Assembly: GCA_020433455.1 (NCBI GenBank) | Contig: JAGRCP010000018.1 | Span: forward strand, 1-64,000 | Source: Caldilineaceae bacterium | GTDB taxonomy: Bacteria; Chloroflexota; Anaerolineae; Caldilineales; Caldilineaceae | Length of the DNA stretch: 64,000 nt | Reading direction: 5' to 3' | In this document: in pieces, positions 50,784-60,665 of the stretch | Layout of the letters: each line of letters starts with the position of its first letter | Position numbering within the stretch: position 1 is the first letter of the stretch | Position numbers and translations under genes: made by a program | The notes under the pieces: generated by a model | What the model saw: the letters and a program-made list of their open reading frames with translations, nothing else | Databases searched by the model: none | Told to the model about the DNA's origin: nothing

Positions 50784-53519
50784 CTAGGGGGTAACCACCA
50801 GTGTCGGATCTCCAAGTAGAATTAATCCGTGAACCGTATCCTCTCTGAGATAACCGAACTCTGCGGTTGCCGCCAGGTTTGCTTCCTGAATCGCTGTGCC
50901 GATTGTCTTACCCGGCTCCGCCAATTTTGGCAGTAAATGAAGCGCCGTTATCCTGTCAGAGGACAGTAATGTTATTCCCGTGGATCCAAAGGTTGCAACT
51001 GCGCCGCGGTTTTCAGAGACCAACAATGTTTCAGATATTGATGTAATAGAATCAGAAGTGTAGACTGATGTGTAGCAGGCCCATTGAAGGAAAATAGCTG
51101 CCTTATCAGCATTGCTTAGATTGGCAGCCGCTGTACTATTAAATAAGTTAGTGGAGGCTGTCCATTTCTTTATGACGCCGTGACCAAGATAACTTACAAT
51201 AGTCGTTCCATCATTGATCAATGCGATAAGCTTATCATGTGCTGCAGTAGGAGACAGATCATCTAAAAAAGCTGTCTCGACAATACTTTGCCACGTATCT
51301 ACTGGTAATACACTGATAAATTGTTGACTCTCATCGCTAAAGGTTACATCCGCAGCAAAGACAGATGCATATTTTTGAGGCTCTCCCTCCAATGGTTCAG
51401 GCCCATTAGGTGCATAGTTAAGGGTTTTTTCAACGACCCATTCGGCCTCTTGCACGGTATCTACCGGGAACCGGCCAATTTTTGCATCGGGAATGCCATC
51501 ATTATTTATATCGGTGAGAATTGGATCTGAAGCAGCATATCTCCAAGTTAATATTTCGGTATACAAAGTGGGAATAAACGAAAGCGAATTATGGTAGTCG
51601 TATACATCATCGCCAACTAATAAAACATATTCAACATCCATATTTTGAATAGCATGGACTAAGTATTCCTGAATGGGCTCTATACCAAACAATCCATCAC
51701 CAACTTGTGCGTAGATATCCATGACATCTACAATTTTAACCCTATATCCATCCTGCAAACGCCGATCTCTTAGCGGTTCAACGGCATTTATGAAATTTGG
51801 ATGTGAGATAATGAGATAATCGTAGCTACCGTTGGTGATGTCCGTCGTTAGCACTTGTCCGGCTTGAATAACAGGGGTATCGACGCTATCGGTGTCGGCA
51901 ATATAATACTGAGCCTCATCATCCCAGCCATAAATCATCGCGCTATAGCTATCACCAACAGAAGTAATGAAGGCCGCTTCATGACGCCAAGTGCGACCGC
52001 CGTATACGCTGTAAATCACTATGTTGTTGCTGGGGAAATTATTGACAGTATAGCGCTTTGCAGAATCGACAAAATCTAACGAACCGCCCACAACAAAAAA
52101 TTGGCGGGGATAAATAACTCTGAATTCCTCCACAGCTTGGGCATCCGTCTCCACAGAATCACTTGCAGGCACGGTCAATTTAAGGCTATTCGCACCGTTT
52201 TGTAGAGCGGCTGCAGGCACATCCAGAATTACCTCATGGGCTACCAGACCGCTATAGCTAATATCGGGCGATAGTCTTACTCCGTTTAATTCAACGATCA
52301 GTGTATGGTCGCCATCCGTATATCCCCATACTTTAAGTTGAAGTTGTATGGTTTGGTTCGGATATATTGCTGTAATATCGTCAAAATCAATTGTTTGAGA
52401 AACGGCTGTGGATCCTGTACGGTTTAGCAATGCCCATCCCCACGGGTCATCAATTGGGGATACAGAAAACCATACGTTATTTTCTTCATACGAGGCCGAT
52501 TCCAGATAGTAGTTATTAGTCGCATCGGCTGTATCTGGTTTACGCAGATTACGATAGGTACGGAAGGCTTTACTTCGGTCAACCTGCAAAACATAGACAT
52601 TTTGCTTGGTATAAAGCGTGTCAATTCTCTCACCGATAAATTCAAAGTAGGCGCCGGGCCCCCAATTTTGAGCTGCCACCATACGAATGCGTACTGGTGC
52701 ACCCTGATTAGTTAATGCGAGGTAAATCGAAGGAACGCCGGAAAAATCAATGCCTGTCGCCGCAATATCGTCATACGTCACTCGGTAGATGCTGCTCTCT
52801 TCTACGAGGAGATTTACTGCTACTCCCGGCACTACATCAACCGCTCCCGCTTCGGCGGCCTGCATGCCATTATCATGGCCGGTAACAAAGGGTAAGAAAA
52901 TGCTGCTCTCGCCCAACACGCCAGCTGACTGTTCGATCAACGGTTCATCGGGCAACGGGATAGGTCCGCGTACTGCATCCAACATTTTGTTGATCTTCAT
53001 CACTCGTATGGCTTCCCGCTCTTCCGCCAATGCATCACTCTCGGCACGAATAGCAGCCCAATCTATCTTATCCGGTTCACCTACTTCCCCCACCGTCTCG
53101 CCGACAATGAACGGACCAGTGCTATAGCGCTGGCCGTCTACCGTAACGTGCTGCAAATAAAACTCGTCAAAAGTCATAGTAACAGTCGCAGCATAGCTTT
53201 GCGGCTCTAAAGAATCGATCACAGTTGACGGAATTAGGTTCTCGTTTACGACAACCATTTCAGCGCTATCTGCAACGACGATATTGAAACCGGCATTGCG
53301 GGTCTCATACGCCGTAGTCCACTCAACCATGATGACCCCGTCTGCAGCCGGTCGGGAAGTAACGCGGGCATATACGGTATACCTTCCAATATCAGAATCC
53401 TGCTCCATAATGACAGCAGGAATAGAGCGATCATCCTCACTATTTTGTGCAACGGCAACCCGAGGCTGAATTGCCAAAAGAACTACTGCCAACGTCAAAA
53501 GAATACCTACAATTCGCAT
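50784..53519 (-). CDS. C25 (gingipain-like) cysteine protease
   Basis: The 911-residue product begins MRIVGILLTL with a signal peptide (cleavage near residue 25, AVAQ). An N-terminal module follows (MVEWTTAYETRNAGFN, NENLIPS, FYLQHVTVDG) with an IFLPFVTG segment after it, then beta-rich domains. A C25 catalytic domain has YDYLIISHPNF, LLVGDDVYDY, the catalytic His in SYLGHG and the catalytic Cys in LQWACYTS, and ends with LILLGDPTLVV. Family members are secreted proteases, some acting in type IX secretion sorting in Bacteroidota, which this organism probably lacks. AAGGAG precedes the ATG at 53519. GC content is lower than in the neighbouring genes. Confidence 0.82.
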   Translation of the reverse strand: MRIVGILLTLAVVLLAIQPRVAVAQNSEDDRSIPAVIMEQDSDIGRYTVYARVTSRPAADGVIMVEWTTAYETRNAGFNIVVADSAEMVVVNENLIPSTVIDSLEPQSYAATVTMTFDEFYLQHVTVDGQRYSTGPFIVGETVGEVGEPDKIDWAAIRAESDALAEEREAIRVMKINKMLDAVRGPIPLPDEPLIEQSAGVLGESSIFLPFVTGHDNGMQAAEAGAVDVVPGVAVNLLVEESSIYRVTYDDIAATGIDFSGVPSIYLALTNQGAPVRIRMVAAQNWGPGAYFEFIGERIDTLYTKQNVYVLQVDRSKAFRTYRNLRKPDTADATNNYYLESASYEENNVWFSVSPIDDPWGWALLNRTGSTAVSQTIDFDDITAIYPNQTIQLQLKVWGYTDGDHTLIVELNGVRLSPDISYSGLVAHEVILDVPAAALQNGANSLKLTVPASDSVETDAQAVEEFRVIYPRQFFVVGGSLDFVDSAKRYTVNNFPSNNIVIYSVYGGRTWRHEAAFITSVGDSYSAMIYGWDDEAQYYIADTDSVDTPVIQAGQVLTTDITNGSYDYLIISHPNFINAVEPLRDRRLQDGYRVKIVDVMDIYAQVGDGLFGIEPIQEYLVHAIQNMDVEYVLLVGDDVYDYHNSLSFIPTLYTEILTWRYAASDPILTDINNDGIPDAKIGRFPVDTVQEAEWVVEKTLNYAPNGPEPLEGEPQKYASVFAADVTFSDESQQFISVLPVDTWQSIVETAFLDDLSPTAAHDKLIALINDGTTIVSYLGHGVIKKWTASTNLFNSTAAANLSNADKAAIFLQWACYTSVYTSDSITSISETLLVSENRGAVATFGSTGITLLSSDRITALHLLPKLAEPGKTIGTAIQEANLAATAEFGYLREDTVHGLILLGDPTLVVTP

Positions 53520-54077
53520 GTGCCGGTTCTCCTTATTGGGTTTCATTAGTGAAGCCCAGAACATTCTGTTGACCAATCTTGGCTGATATATAGCGTCCGG
53601 GGCGCAGTTGGCTATCAGAGGAAGATTTTAAATCCTTGTCTTTGGGGGAGTGTTAACGTAACTTTTGCACAATCAAGGCTGGCTTCGAGAAAAGACTGCG
53701 AAAAATGAATGGTTACCACGATTAAGTGCGGTCATGCCAACGCTTATCGCATAACTGTAAATGTTTGCTTACACAGTCACGCTCTTCTATCCGAACATTG
53801 AGCGGGTCCACTATCGATTGCAGGCCGTTGTCAACGTGGTTTCCAGCATATAATGTTGATGAACGCGCGGCAACGTTATGGCGAGTAGTTATCTCCCATA
53901 TCATTCAACAGGCTATATACCGCTCAAGGGGGTAGGCAAGTATCGTCAGGGCAGGATGGCGAAGAGCAGAGTCAGGGAAGTCGGCGTGTCGAGGAAGATA
54001 TCCCGCGCTATGGATATCCAAAGCATCAGAACATGCGGCAATTACACCATCGGGGGGAGGAGAGGATTATAAAAATT
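53520..54077. other. Non-coding interval upstream of the C25 protease
   Basis: These ~560 bases show no convincing gene. Open frames are short with unlikely composition. The part next to 53520 should hold the promoter of the C25 protease gene. The part near 54060 is beyond the stop of the leftward TauE/SafE gene. No tRNA or repeat was recognised. Confidence 0.45.
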
Positions 54078-54866
54078 TCAGGCAAACAAAAACCCCAGCA
54101 GATTTCTGCCGGACATGAGCTGCACGCCGGTGAGGAAGAGGAGGACGTAAATCACGCGGTTAAACCACCTGTCCGTAAAGCGATGATTCAGATAGATGCC
54201 GGCTCGCACGCCCAGATAGGCCATGGGCGAGAGGATAAGAATCGTGGTCAGGTTCCCCACGCGCAGCAATCCCAAATAGCTGTACGGGATGAGCTTGATC
54301 AGGTTCACGGCGGTAAAGAAAACGACCGACGTACCCACAAAGACCTGCCGGGAAAGCTTCTGGGGCAGAAGGTACATAGTTGCCGGCGGGCCGCCCGCAT
54401 GGGCCAAGGTAGAGGTAAAACCGGCCACGCTGCTGAGGAGGATGCCTGCGCCGTCAGAGGGTCGATGCTCCTCCAGGCGGTCGAAAATCCGGGTGCGGAA
54501 AAGCTCAAAGAGCACAAATAGGACGGACAGCAACCCGATGCCGAACTTCAAGATACGATCATTGTGGCTGAACGTGTTGAAAAACAGCGCGCCCAGCGCA
54601 ATTCCCACCACTGCCGCCGGAACCATAATGCGGATCAAGCGGCGGTCATAAACGCCCCAATAATGATAAATCGAAAAAAGATCGGCAATGATGAGCAGCG
54701 GCAGGAGCAGCGCGGCTGCATCCGCCACAGGGATGGTCAGAGCCAGCAAAGGCGTAGCGATGAGTCCGGTACCGCCGCCAAACCCCGCTTTAGAAACCCC
54801 GACCAGGAAGATAGCCAGGACCGCCGTAACCCAGAAGAGATCCGGGTAAGTTGGGATGCTAAACAT
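54078..54866 (-). CDS. TauE/SafE-family membrane transporter
   Basis: The 262-residue protein has about eight helices and the TauE/SafE (UPF0721) signature. The N-terminal repeat is VGVSKAGFGGGTGLIATPLLAL near residues 20-41, and the second-half repeat is SVAGFTSTLAHAGGPPATMYLL. Family members export sulfite or sulfoacetate or other small organic anions. The ATG at 54866 (MFSIPTYP) is chosen because it avoids overlapping the amidohydrolase gene; the ATG at 54884 would add six residues. It follows that gene by seven bases and is likely co-transcribed. Confidence 0.82.
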   Translation of the reverse strand: MFSIPTYPDLFWVTAVLAIFLVGVSKAGFGGGTGLIATPLLALTIPVADAAALLLPLLIIADLFSIYHYWGVYDRRLIRIMVPAAVVGIALGALFFNTFSHNDRILKFGIGLLSVLFVLFELFRTRIFDRLEEHRPSDGAGILLSSVAGFTSTLAHAGGPPATMYLLPQKLSRQVFVGTSVVFFTAVNLIKLIPYSYLGLLRVGNLTTILILSPMAYLGVRAGIYLNHRFTDRWFNRVIYVLLFLTGVQLMSGRNLLGFLFA

Positions 54867-54873
54867 TAATCTA

Positions 54874-56484
54874 CTATGCCTCAAATACCGCCAAACCGTC
54901 TAAAACGGTCATCAAAGGGCAAATCTCCTTGATCTCTTCCTGCGCGACGGTGAAGTAATCCCGATCCAGCACGACAAAATCCGCAACCTTCCCTGGTTCA
55001 AGCGTTCCCTTGAGGCGCTCTTCCCGGGTAAGCCAGGCGCCATTGATCGTGTAGGCGCGCAGCGCTTCTTCCCGGGTGAGCGCTTGATCCGGCGCGACGG
55101 TATGGCCCAGGTTGTTCTTGCGCGTAACCAGCGCGTAGAGCGCGGGAAAGGGGTTGGCGGACACCGTACTGGGGGCGTCGGACGAGGCCATGACGCGCAC
55201 GCCGTGATCCAGATAGGCGCGGGCGGGTTTGTAGTTGGCGGCCCGATATCGACCCACATCACGGAAGATGTCGTCTCCCTCCCAATAGAGAAATGTGGGT
55301 TGGATAACCGCGGCAACATTGTGCTTGGCCATGCGCGCCAGCGCTTCGGGCGACGGAAAGTAGGCGTGGATGGCGCTATGGCGCGCATCGGGCCAGGGGA
55401 TATCCCGCGCAACCTGGGCGAAGGCCGCGGTGACCATATCCAATGCGCGGTCGCCACAGACGTGAATACCCACATCCCAGCCCAGTTCCTGCGCCGCGCC
55501 GAAGTAGGCAAGCAGGTTGTCAGTGGAGAGACGATTGAAATCGTGCACCACGCTTTCGCCCTCAAATGGTTCATACATGAACGCGGTATGAGGCGAAGTG
55601 CCGCCGTCGATAGCCATCTTCAAGCCGCCCAGCCGCAGCCATTCATCGCCCAGCCCGGAGTTGACGCCCAGCTCTCGGGCCCGGGCATTCAGCTGGGCCT
55701 CGGTCTCGTCCTCATGGAAGCCGTGCCAGCTGGGCATGATGTTCATACGCAGGCGTAGTTGATCCTGACGATAGGCGGCCGCGTAGGCGCGCATTTCCCA
55801 GGGATAGAGGCCCGGATCCAGCGCACTGGTGATGCCGAAGCTGTGCAATTCCTCCTGCGCAAGGCGGAAGGCGGCGACAAGCTCGTCTCGGGTCGGTTGG
55901 GGCAGGAGATCGCGCACAAGAGGCTTAGCCCCGGCGCGGATGAGGCCATTGGGCTCCCCGTCCGCGTCCTTTTCGATGCGTCCTTGATGAGGATCGGGCG
56001 TGTGGCGGGTGATGCCGGCCAGACGAAGCGCTACGCTGTTGACCAGATCGGTGTTGAAGAAACGCTGAAGCATGACCGGATGCCGATCCGTGGCCCAATC
56101 GATATCGGCGCGCGTCGGCAAACGGGCCGCGTCAAAACGGGCCTCGTTCCAGCCCTCGCCGATGATCCACTGGCCTGGCGGCGTCTCCTGCGCACGGGCA
56201 TGGACCAATTCGGCCATCTCTCCGGGCGAGCGGCATTCGTCCAGGCGAATGCGCGTCAGCTTGACGCCGATCTGCAAGACGTGGATATGACTGTCGAAAA
56301 TGCCGGGAATGACCGCATGGCCGCGCAAGTCAATAAGGCGGGTCTGATCATGCGCAAGACGCAGGATTTCTCCATCCGCTCCCGTGGCGAGGATGCGGCC
56401 GTCCCGTACGGCCAGCGCCTGCACCATAGAATTTTCGCTGTCCAATGTGTAAATGTTGCCGTTATAAAAGATCGATTGGGGCAT
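54874..56484 (-). CDS. YtcJ-like metal-dependent amidohydrolase
   Basis: The 536-residue enzyme belongs to the amidohydrolase-3 group. It has the N-terminal AVIPGIFDSHIHVLQIG with the H-x-H metal ligands near residues 66-68, a mid-protein KMAIDGGTSPH region, IHVCGDRALD with a further histidine, and ASSDAPST near 435-442 providing the last metal-binding aspartate. Substrates in this group are mostly unknown N-acyl or cyclic amides. It is downstream of the Dpp-type transporter genes in the same direction, with a 183-base gap, and upstream of TauE/SafE. This suggests use of an imported compound. Confidence 0.85.
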   Translation of the reverse strand: MPQSIFYNGNIYTLDSENSMVQALAVRDGRILATGADGEILRLAHDQTRLIDLRGHAVIPGIFDSHIHVLQIGVKLTRIRLDECRSPGEMAELVHARAQETPPGQWIIGEGWNEARFDAARLPTRADIDWATDRHPVMLQRFFNTDLVNSVALRLAGITRHTPDPHQGRIEKDADGEPNGLIRAGAKPLVRDLLPQPTRDELVAAFRLAQEELHSFGITSALDPGLYPWEMRAYAAAYRQDQLRLRMNIMPSWHGFHEDETEAQLNARARELGVNSGLGDEWLRLGGLKMAIDGGTSPHTAFMYEPFEGESVVHDFNRLSTDNLLAYFGAAQELGWDVGIHVCGDRALDMVTAAFAQVARDIPWPDARHSAIHAYFPSPEALARMAKHNVAAVIQPTFLYWEGDDIFRDVGRYRAANYKPARAYLDHGVRVMASSDAPSTVSANPFPALYALVTRKNNLGHTVAPDQALTREEALRAYTINGAWLTREERLKGTLEPGKVADFVVLDRDYFTVAQEEIKEICPLMTVLDGLAVFEA

Positions 56485-56561
56485 AGAACGGTCAATTTCT
56501 CTTCAGGAAATGTTCATATTGATTTCAGGCTGTTTTACGCCCGCCGCGCGGTCAACAAAAC

Positions 56562-56625
56562 AGGGGGGATTGGAAATCGAGAAACCGGTCTATGCAACCC
56601 AATCTCTCAATCTCCAATCCCCTAA
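56562..56625. repeat. GATTGGAGA-type intergenic repeat
   Basis: GGGGATTGGAAATCGAGA near 56564-56581 is approximately complementary to the stretch AATCTCTCAATCTCCAATCCCC near 56600-56621. Composition and word content match the intergenic blocks near 18129-18198 and 61008-61046. It lies between the amidohydrolase and the peptide-binding lipoprotein genes. Confidence 0.5.
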
Positions 56626-56667
56626 TCCCGCGCGATCAGAAGCGTAGCTGCTTCTGTCCTCCCTCAA

Positions 56668-58494
56668 CTACTCGCGATCGCTGCTCGACTTGTAGATGAG
56701 CGCTTCGCGGGAGGTGAAGCGGAAGCGGTGCCAGTTCTGCACGCCGCTGTCACCGACTTCAAACATGGGACCCTTGATGTTGGGCTTGACCATAGCGGCC
56801 AGAATGCCGTGGTAAATCGGAATCAGACCTACGTCTTCCACCAGAATGCGCTCGGCCTGGCCATAGAGTTCGTTGCGCTTGGCCTCGTCGCCGAAGATGG
56901 AGCCGGCCTCGCAGAGCAGGTCATTGTATTCCTGGTTATACCAGGTGTGGCGGCCAGGCATCTGCGGCATGTTCGCGCCTTCATCCTCACAGCCGCCCCA
57001 GACGCCCAGGAGGTTGCTGCCGTCCACGAAGTCAAACTCATAAGGGACCAATGCCAAGAGGAAGTCGCCGCTTTCCTCATTCTTCTGGCTGCGCATCTTG
57101 TCGGTAAAGATACTGTAATCCAGATTTTGAATTTGCACGTCCACGCCGATATTCTGCTTGAGCATGGCCGCAATCGCCTCAGCCGCGTTGGTGAGCGCGG
57201 GGAAGGCTTCGCGGGTATAGAGCGTCAGCGTGGGGAAACCCTCGCCGCCGGGGAAGCCGGCCTCTTCCATGAGCTGCGCGGCCAGTTCCGGATCGTAGTT
57301 CTGCACGTCCTTAAGCGCCTCGACGGATTCGCCGGGGAAGCCGGGCGGGTTCATGGTGTAGGCGGCTACGGCCTGGTTCTGCAGCGGCCCGTTGATGAGC
57401 TGGTCCCGATCAATCGCGTGGCTAAAAGCCTGGCGTACTTGCAGACTGTCAAAAGGCTCATTCCACGTGTCAAAGAAGAGGTAATAGGTAATGAAGTTGG
57501 GCCAGGCGATGAGTTGACTGGTCAGATCCGGATTGGCCATTACCTCGGCCATGGCGGAAGGCGGCAGGTCCTGCTGATAGCCGCCGCCGATATAATCCAG
57601 CTCGTCATTCTTGTAGGCGGCAAAGCGCACTTCCGGCGTCATAAAGATCAGCTCGATGCGATCGACGAAGGGCTTGAAAGGGCCGGTATACGTTTTGTTG
57701 GCTTCAAAGACGATGCGCTCGCCCTTATCATATTCCGCCACAATGAAGGGACCGGCGAAGACCTGCTTCTCCGGGTCAAAGGCCCAGGAACCGTCATCCA
57801 GCCGATCCTGCACCACGTGCTCGGGAACGACCCAGACATCGGCCATGATCTTGTAGAGGAAGGGCGTGGGCCTGTCCGTGGTGATGGTGAAGGTGTAGTC
57901 ATCGACCTTGGCGACGCCCAACTCCTCCGGCGGCAGATCGCCGCTGACGACCGCGCCCCAGTTGCTGATGCCCATCATGCTGTAGAACCACTCAAAATCG
58001 TAGTCCGGTCGGGCAAAGCGCTGGAGGGTGAAGACAAAGTCGTCTGCCGTAAGCGGCTCGCCGTCGCTCCAGACCCGATTCTCATCCAGATGGAAGGTCC
58101 AGGTGAGGCCATCATCCGAGGTTTCCCAGGATGTGCAGATGTTGGGCTGGGGTTCGTAATTCTTGTCCGGCCGGAGGCACGAGTCGGCCCAGGCGAAGAC
58201 GTCTCCCTCGTTCTCGTCATAGACGCTGGCGTCCCAGGTCATCCAGGTGGCTTCCGTAGCCGGTATGCGCAGGACCTGCTGGTCCACGGGCAGGGCGTCA
58301 TCGGGCAGGGTGACGCCTACACTGTTGACCTGAGGTTCGCCTGCCGTGCCGGAATCGGCGGCTGCGCTATCGCCCGAATCGGCGGCCGGCGCCTCAGCCG
58401 GCGCTGCAGGCGCGCCGCAGGCGCCCAGCACAAACGCCAGGATTAGCAGTGCGGCCGATAGCCAATAAATTCTTTTTGGGGATTGATGAGTCAT
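56668..58494 (-). CDS. Peptide/nickel ABC transporter substrate-binding lipoprotein (family 5)
   Basis: The 608-residue lipoprotein (lipobox LGAC, Cys about 26) has a short Ala/Pro/Asp-rich spacer. The family-5 solute-binding fold follows (LTWTFHLDENRVWSDGEPLT near residues 128-147, DDFVFTLQRF, RQAFSHAIDRDQLINGPLQN and LMEEAGFPGGEGFP). It would capture oligopeptides or related solutes outside the membrane and deliver them to the two permeases encoded upstream. CAGGAGGAAAC is its ribosome-binding site. No DppD/DppF ATPase genes are in the window. Confidence 0.9.
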   Translation of the reverse strand: MTHQSPKRIYWLSAALLILAFVLGACGAPAAPAEAPAADSGDSAAADSGTAGEPQVNSVGVTLPDDALPVDQQVLRIPATEATWMTWDASVYDENEGDVFAWADSCLRPDKNYEPQPNICTSWETSDDGLTWTFHLDENRVWSDGEPLTADDFVFTLQRFARPDYDFEWFYSMMGISNWGAVVSGDLPPEELGVAKVDDYTFTITTDRPTPFLYKIMADVWVVPEHVVQDRLDDGSWAFDPEKQVFAGPFIVAEYDKGERIVFEANKTYTGPFKPFVDRIELIFMTPEVRFAAYKNDELDYIGGGYQQDLPPSAMAEVMANPDLTSQLIAWPNFITYYLFFDTWNEPFDSLQVRQAFSHAIDRDQLINGPLQNQAVAAYTMNPPGFPGESVEALKDVQNYDPELAAQLMEEAGFPGGEGFPTLTLYTREAFPALTNAAEAIAAMLKQNIGVDVQIQNLDYSIFTDKMRSQKNEESGDFLLALVPYEFDFVDGSNLLGVWGGCEDEGANMPQMPGRHTWYNQEYNDLLCEAGSIFGDEAKRNELYGQAERILVEDVGLIPIYHGILAAMVKPNIKGPMFEVGDSGVQNWHRFRFTSREALIYKSSSDRE

Positions 58495-58528
58495 AGTTTC
58501 CTCCTGTGGGTTGATTGGTGATTACGTC

Positions 58529-59470
58529 CTACTTATCATCCAGCATACGCGGGTCCAGCGCATCACGCAGGCCGTCGCCCATGAGCGTGAAACCGAGCAT
58601 TGTCAGTGCAATAAAAAGCGCGGGGAAGAAAGCCAGATGCCAAAAGTAGGTCATGTTGGCAATGCCGTCCTTGCCGATCATCTGCCCCCAGCTAGGCGTG
58701 GGCGGATTGATGCCTACGCCGAGGAAACTCAACGAGGCCTCGGTGAAGATGGCCCGGGGAATGCCCAACGTCAGCGAGACGATAATGGGCGCCAGCGCAT
58801 TGGGCAGCAGGTGCAGGCGGATGATGCGCGGCGTAGATAATCCGATCATGCGCGATGCTTCGATATATTCCTTTTCGCGCAGGGAGAGGAATTGGGCCCG
58901 GGTCAAGCGGCAAATCTCGATCCAGCTGGTGAGGCCAATGGCCAGCATGACGTTCCAATAGCCCGCACCCAGCCGGGCCATGAGCAAAAAGGCCAGGAGT
59001 AGCGTCGGCAGTGCGGACATCACGTCTACCAGGCGCATAATGATAAAATCCACCTTACCGCCCATCCAGCCGGCCAGGCCGCCGAGGGGCACGCCGATGG
59101 TCAAGGCGATAAGTTGGGAGAGGATGCCGATGCTGAGAGAAACCCGCGCGCCGTAAACAATGCGGCTCCAGAAATCCCGGCCGTTCAAGTCCGTTCCCAT
59201 CCAGAATTCCCGGCTGGGGAAAGCGCCTGTGGGCCCGACAAAAATATCGTTGTAGCCCGTCTTGGCCAGCAAAGGTTGAGGCTCTCGACTTAAAAAAGGC
59301 GCGATAAACCAATCATCAGCAAAGACAGCCAGGATCGTTAAGATTATAACCAAAATCAACCCCAGGACCGCCAAATAATTGCGTGTGAAGCGGCGGCGGG
59401 CGTCGCCCAGCAGGCTGCGGCTGCGCATGGGGCGGGCGGCCGTTTCGATGGAAAGTTCGGCTGTAGTCAT
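58529..59470 (-). CDS. Dpp/Opp-type ABC permease (DppC-like)
   Basis: The 313-residue permease has an N-terminal helix after a basic segment, the OppC/DppC N-terminal loop (FVGPTGAFPSREFWMGTDLNGRDFWSR near residues 76-102, with key GTD..GRD), five more helices, and an EAA loop (SLREKEYIEASRMIGLSTPRII near residues 195-216). It pairs with the DppB-like protein. It is separated by 42 bases from that gene and 34 from the binding-protein gene, so the three form one leftward operon. Confidence 0.9.
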   Translation of the reverse strand: MTTAELSIETAARPMRSRSLLGDARRRFTRNYLAVLGLILVIILTILAVFADDWFIAPFLSREPQPLLAKTGYNDIFVGPTGAFPSREFWMGTDLNGRDFWSRIVYGARVSLSIGILSQLIALTIGVPLGGLAGWMGGKVDFIIMRLVDVMSALPTLLLAFLLMARLGAGYWNVMLAIGLTSWIEICRLTRAQFLSLREKEYIEASRMIGLSTPRIIRLHLLPNALAPIIVSLTLGIPRAIFTEASLSFLGVGINPPTPSWGQMIGKDGIANMTYFWHLAFFPALFIALTMLGFTLMGDGLRDALDPRMLDDK

Positions 59471-59512
59471 AGGCTAACCTGACGGCTGATGAAACGAGGG
59501 CTGATGGGTTGA

Positions 59513-60433
59513 TTAACGGACGCGGACCCGGGGGTCGGCAAAGACGTAGAGGATATCCGTGAGCAGGTAGGTGACGGCAATGAGGACCGCCCAAAGCATG
59601 GTCAGACCAATAATCATGGGGTAATCACGCTCAAAGGTGCTGGTAACCCAGTAGCTGCCCAGTCCCGGAATGCGGAAGATGGCCTCAATAAAGATGGAGC
59701 CGGTAATCAAATCGGGGATCAGCGGACCAAAGACCGTGAGCATGGGCAGAAGGGCATTGCGCAGCACGTGGCGAAAGACGACCGCCCGCTCGCTCAAGCC
59801 CTTGGCCCGGGCGGTGCGCACATAATCAGCCCGGATGGCGTCGATAACGCTGGTGCGGGTATAGCGGGCAATAATGGCAATGGGGCCCAGGGCGTAAGCG
59901 ACGACGGGCAGCACCCAGTAACGGGGACCGTCCCAACCGCCGGTGGGGAACCATTTCAAACGCAGGGAAAAGACCAGAATAAAGAAGATGCCCCAAACAA
60001 AATGGGGCGTGACGTAGCCCAGAATCGAGATCAGCGTAGCCCCGTAATCAACCCATGTATTCTGGCGCAGGGCCGCGATAATGCCCAATGGTATCCCCAC
60101 GCCAAACGCAAGCAGGATAGTCATGGCGCCCAATTGCAGCGTGACCGGCCAGGTACGCCCAATCAGTTGGAGGACCGTCTCATCGGGTCGGTCGAACGAA
60201 TCGCCCAAATCCAGGCGCGCGACGCCGCTCAGCCAGGTTGTGTATTGCTGCCAGAGCGGCTTGTCCAGCCCATAGCGGGCGCGCATAGCCTGGAGTTGCT
60301 CCTCGGACATGGGACGCTCGCCCTCTTTCCACGGGCCGCCGGGAATGCCGTGCATGAGGGTAAAGGTGATCATGGAAAGGACGAGGAGCACGAAGACCAG
60401 GCCGGCCAGGCGCAAGAGGATAAAGCGAATCAT
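59513..60433 (-). CDS. Dpp/Opp-type ABC permease (DppB-like)
   Basis: The 306-residue protein starts MIRFILLRLAGLVFVLLVLSM. It has the DppB/OppB layout with six helices, a periplasmic loop after TM1 (GGPWKEGERPMSEEQLQAMR) and an EAA loop (RADYVRTARAKGLSERAVVFRH near residues 205-226). It ends in DPRVRV as usual for the family. It is the first gene of the transporter operon. Its promoter should lie in 60434-60665. Confidence 0.9.
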   Translation of the reverse strand: MIRFILLRLAGLVFVLLVLSMITFTLMHGIPGGPWKEGERPMSEEQLQAMRARYGLDKPLWQQYTTWLSGVARLDLGDSFDRPDETVLQLIGRTWPVTLQLGAMTILLAFGVGIPLGIIAALRQNTWVDYGATLISILGYVTPHFVWGIFFILVFSLRLKWFPTGGWDGPRYWVLPVVAYALGPIAIIARYTRTSVIDAIRADYVRTARAKGLSERAVVFRHVLRNALLPMLTVFGPLIPDLITGSIFIEAIFRIPGLGSYWVTSTFERDYPMIIGLTMLWAVLIAVTYLLTDILYVFADPRVRVR

Positions 60434-60665
60434 GGGAAGAAAGAAGAGCCTTTCGTGGCCGGCGTAACGGCCCCACGAATGGAATCGGGAAAAATCGAAT
60501 CATCGCACCGGCAAGATAGAGCATCCGGCTAAGGTTGAAGACCGAAATCAGAACCGACGAGTCGAAGCGGGGCCGTCAGAAGGAAATATGTAACCCCAGG
60601 CAGAGGATATATACGTTTTACAACAAAGTGGGCGGCAGGTCAAACGATAAAAAAGCAGCCGTTAG

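Noticed and set aside
53577-54077. Short frames in the interval upstream of the C25 protease as possible small genes
   Set aside because: Frames of about 60 codons on both strands lack ribosome-binding sites, hydrophobic signals and plausible composition.
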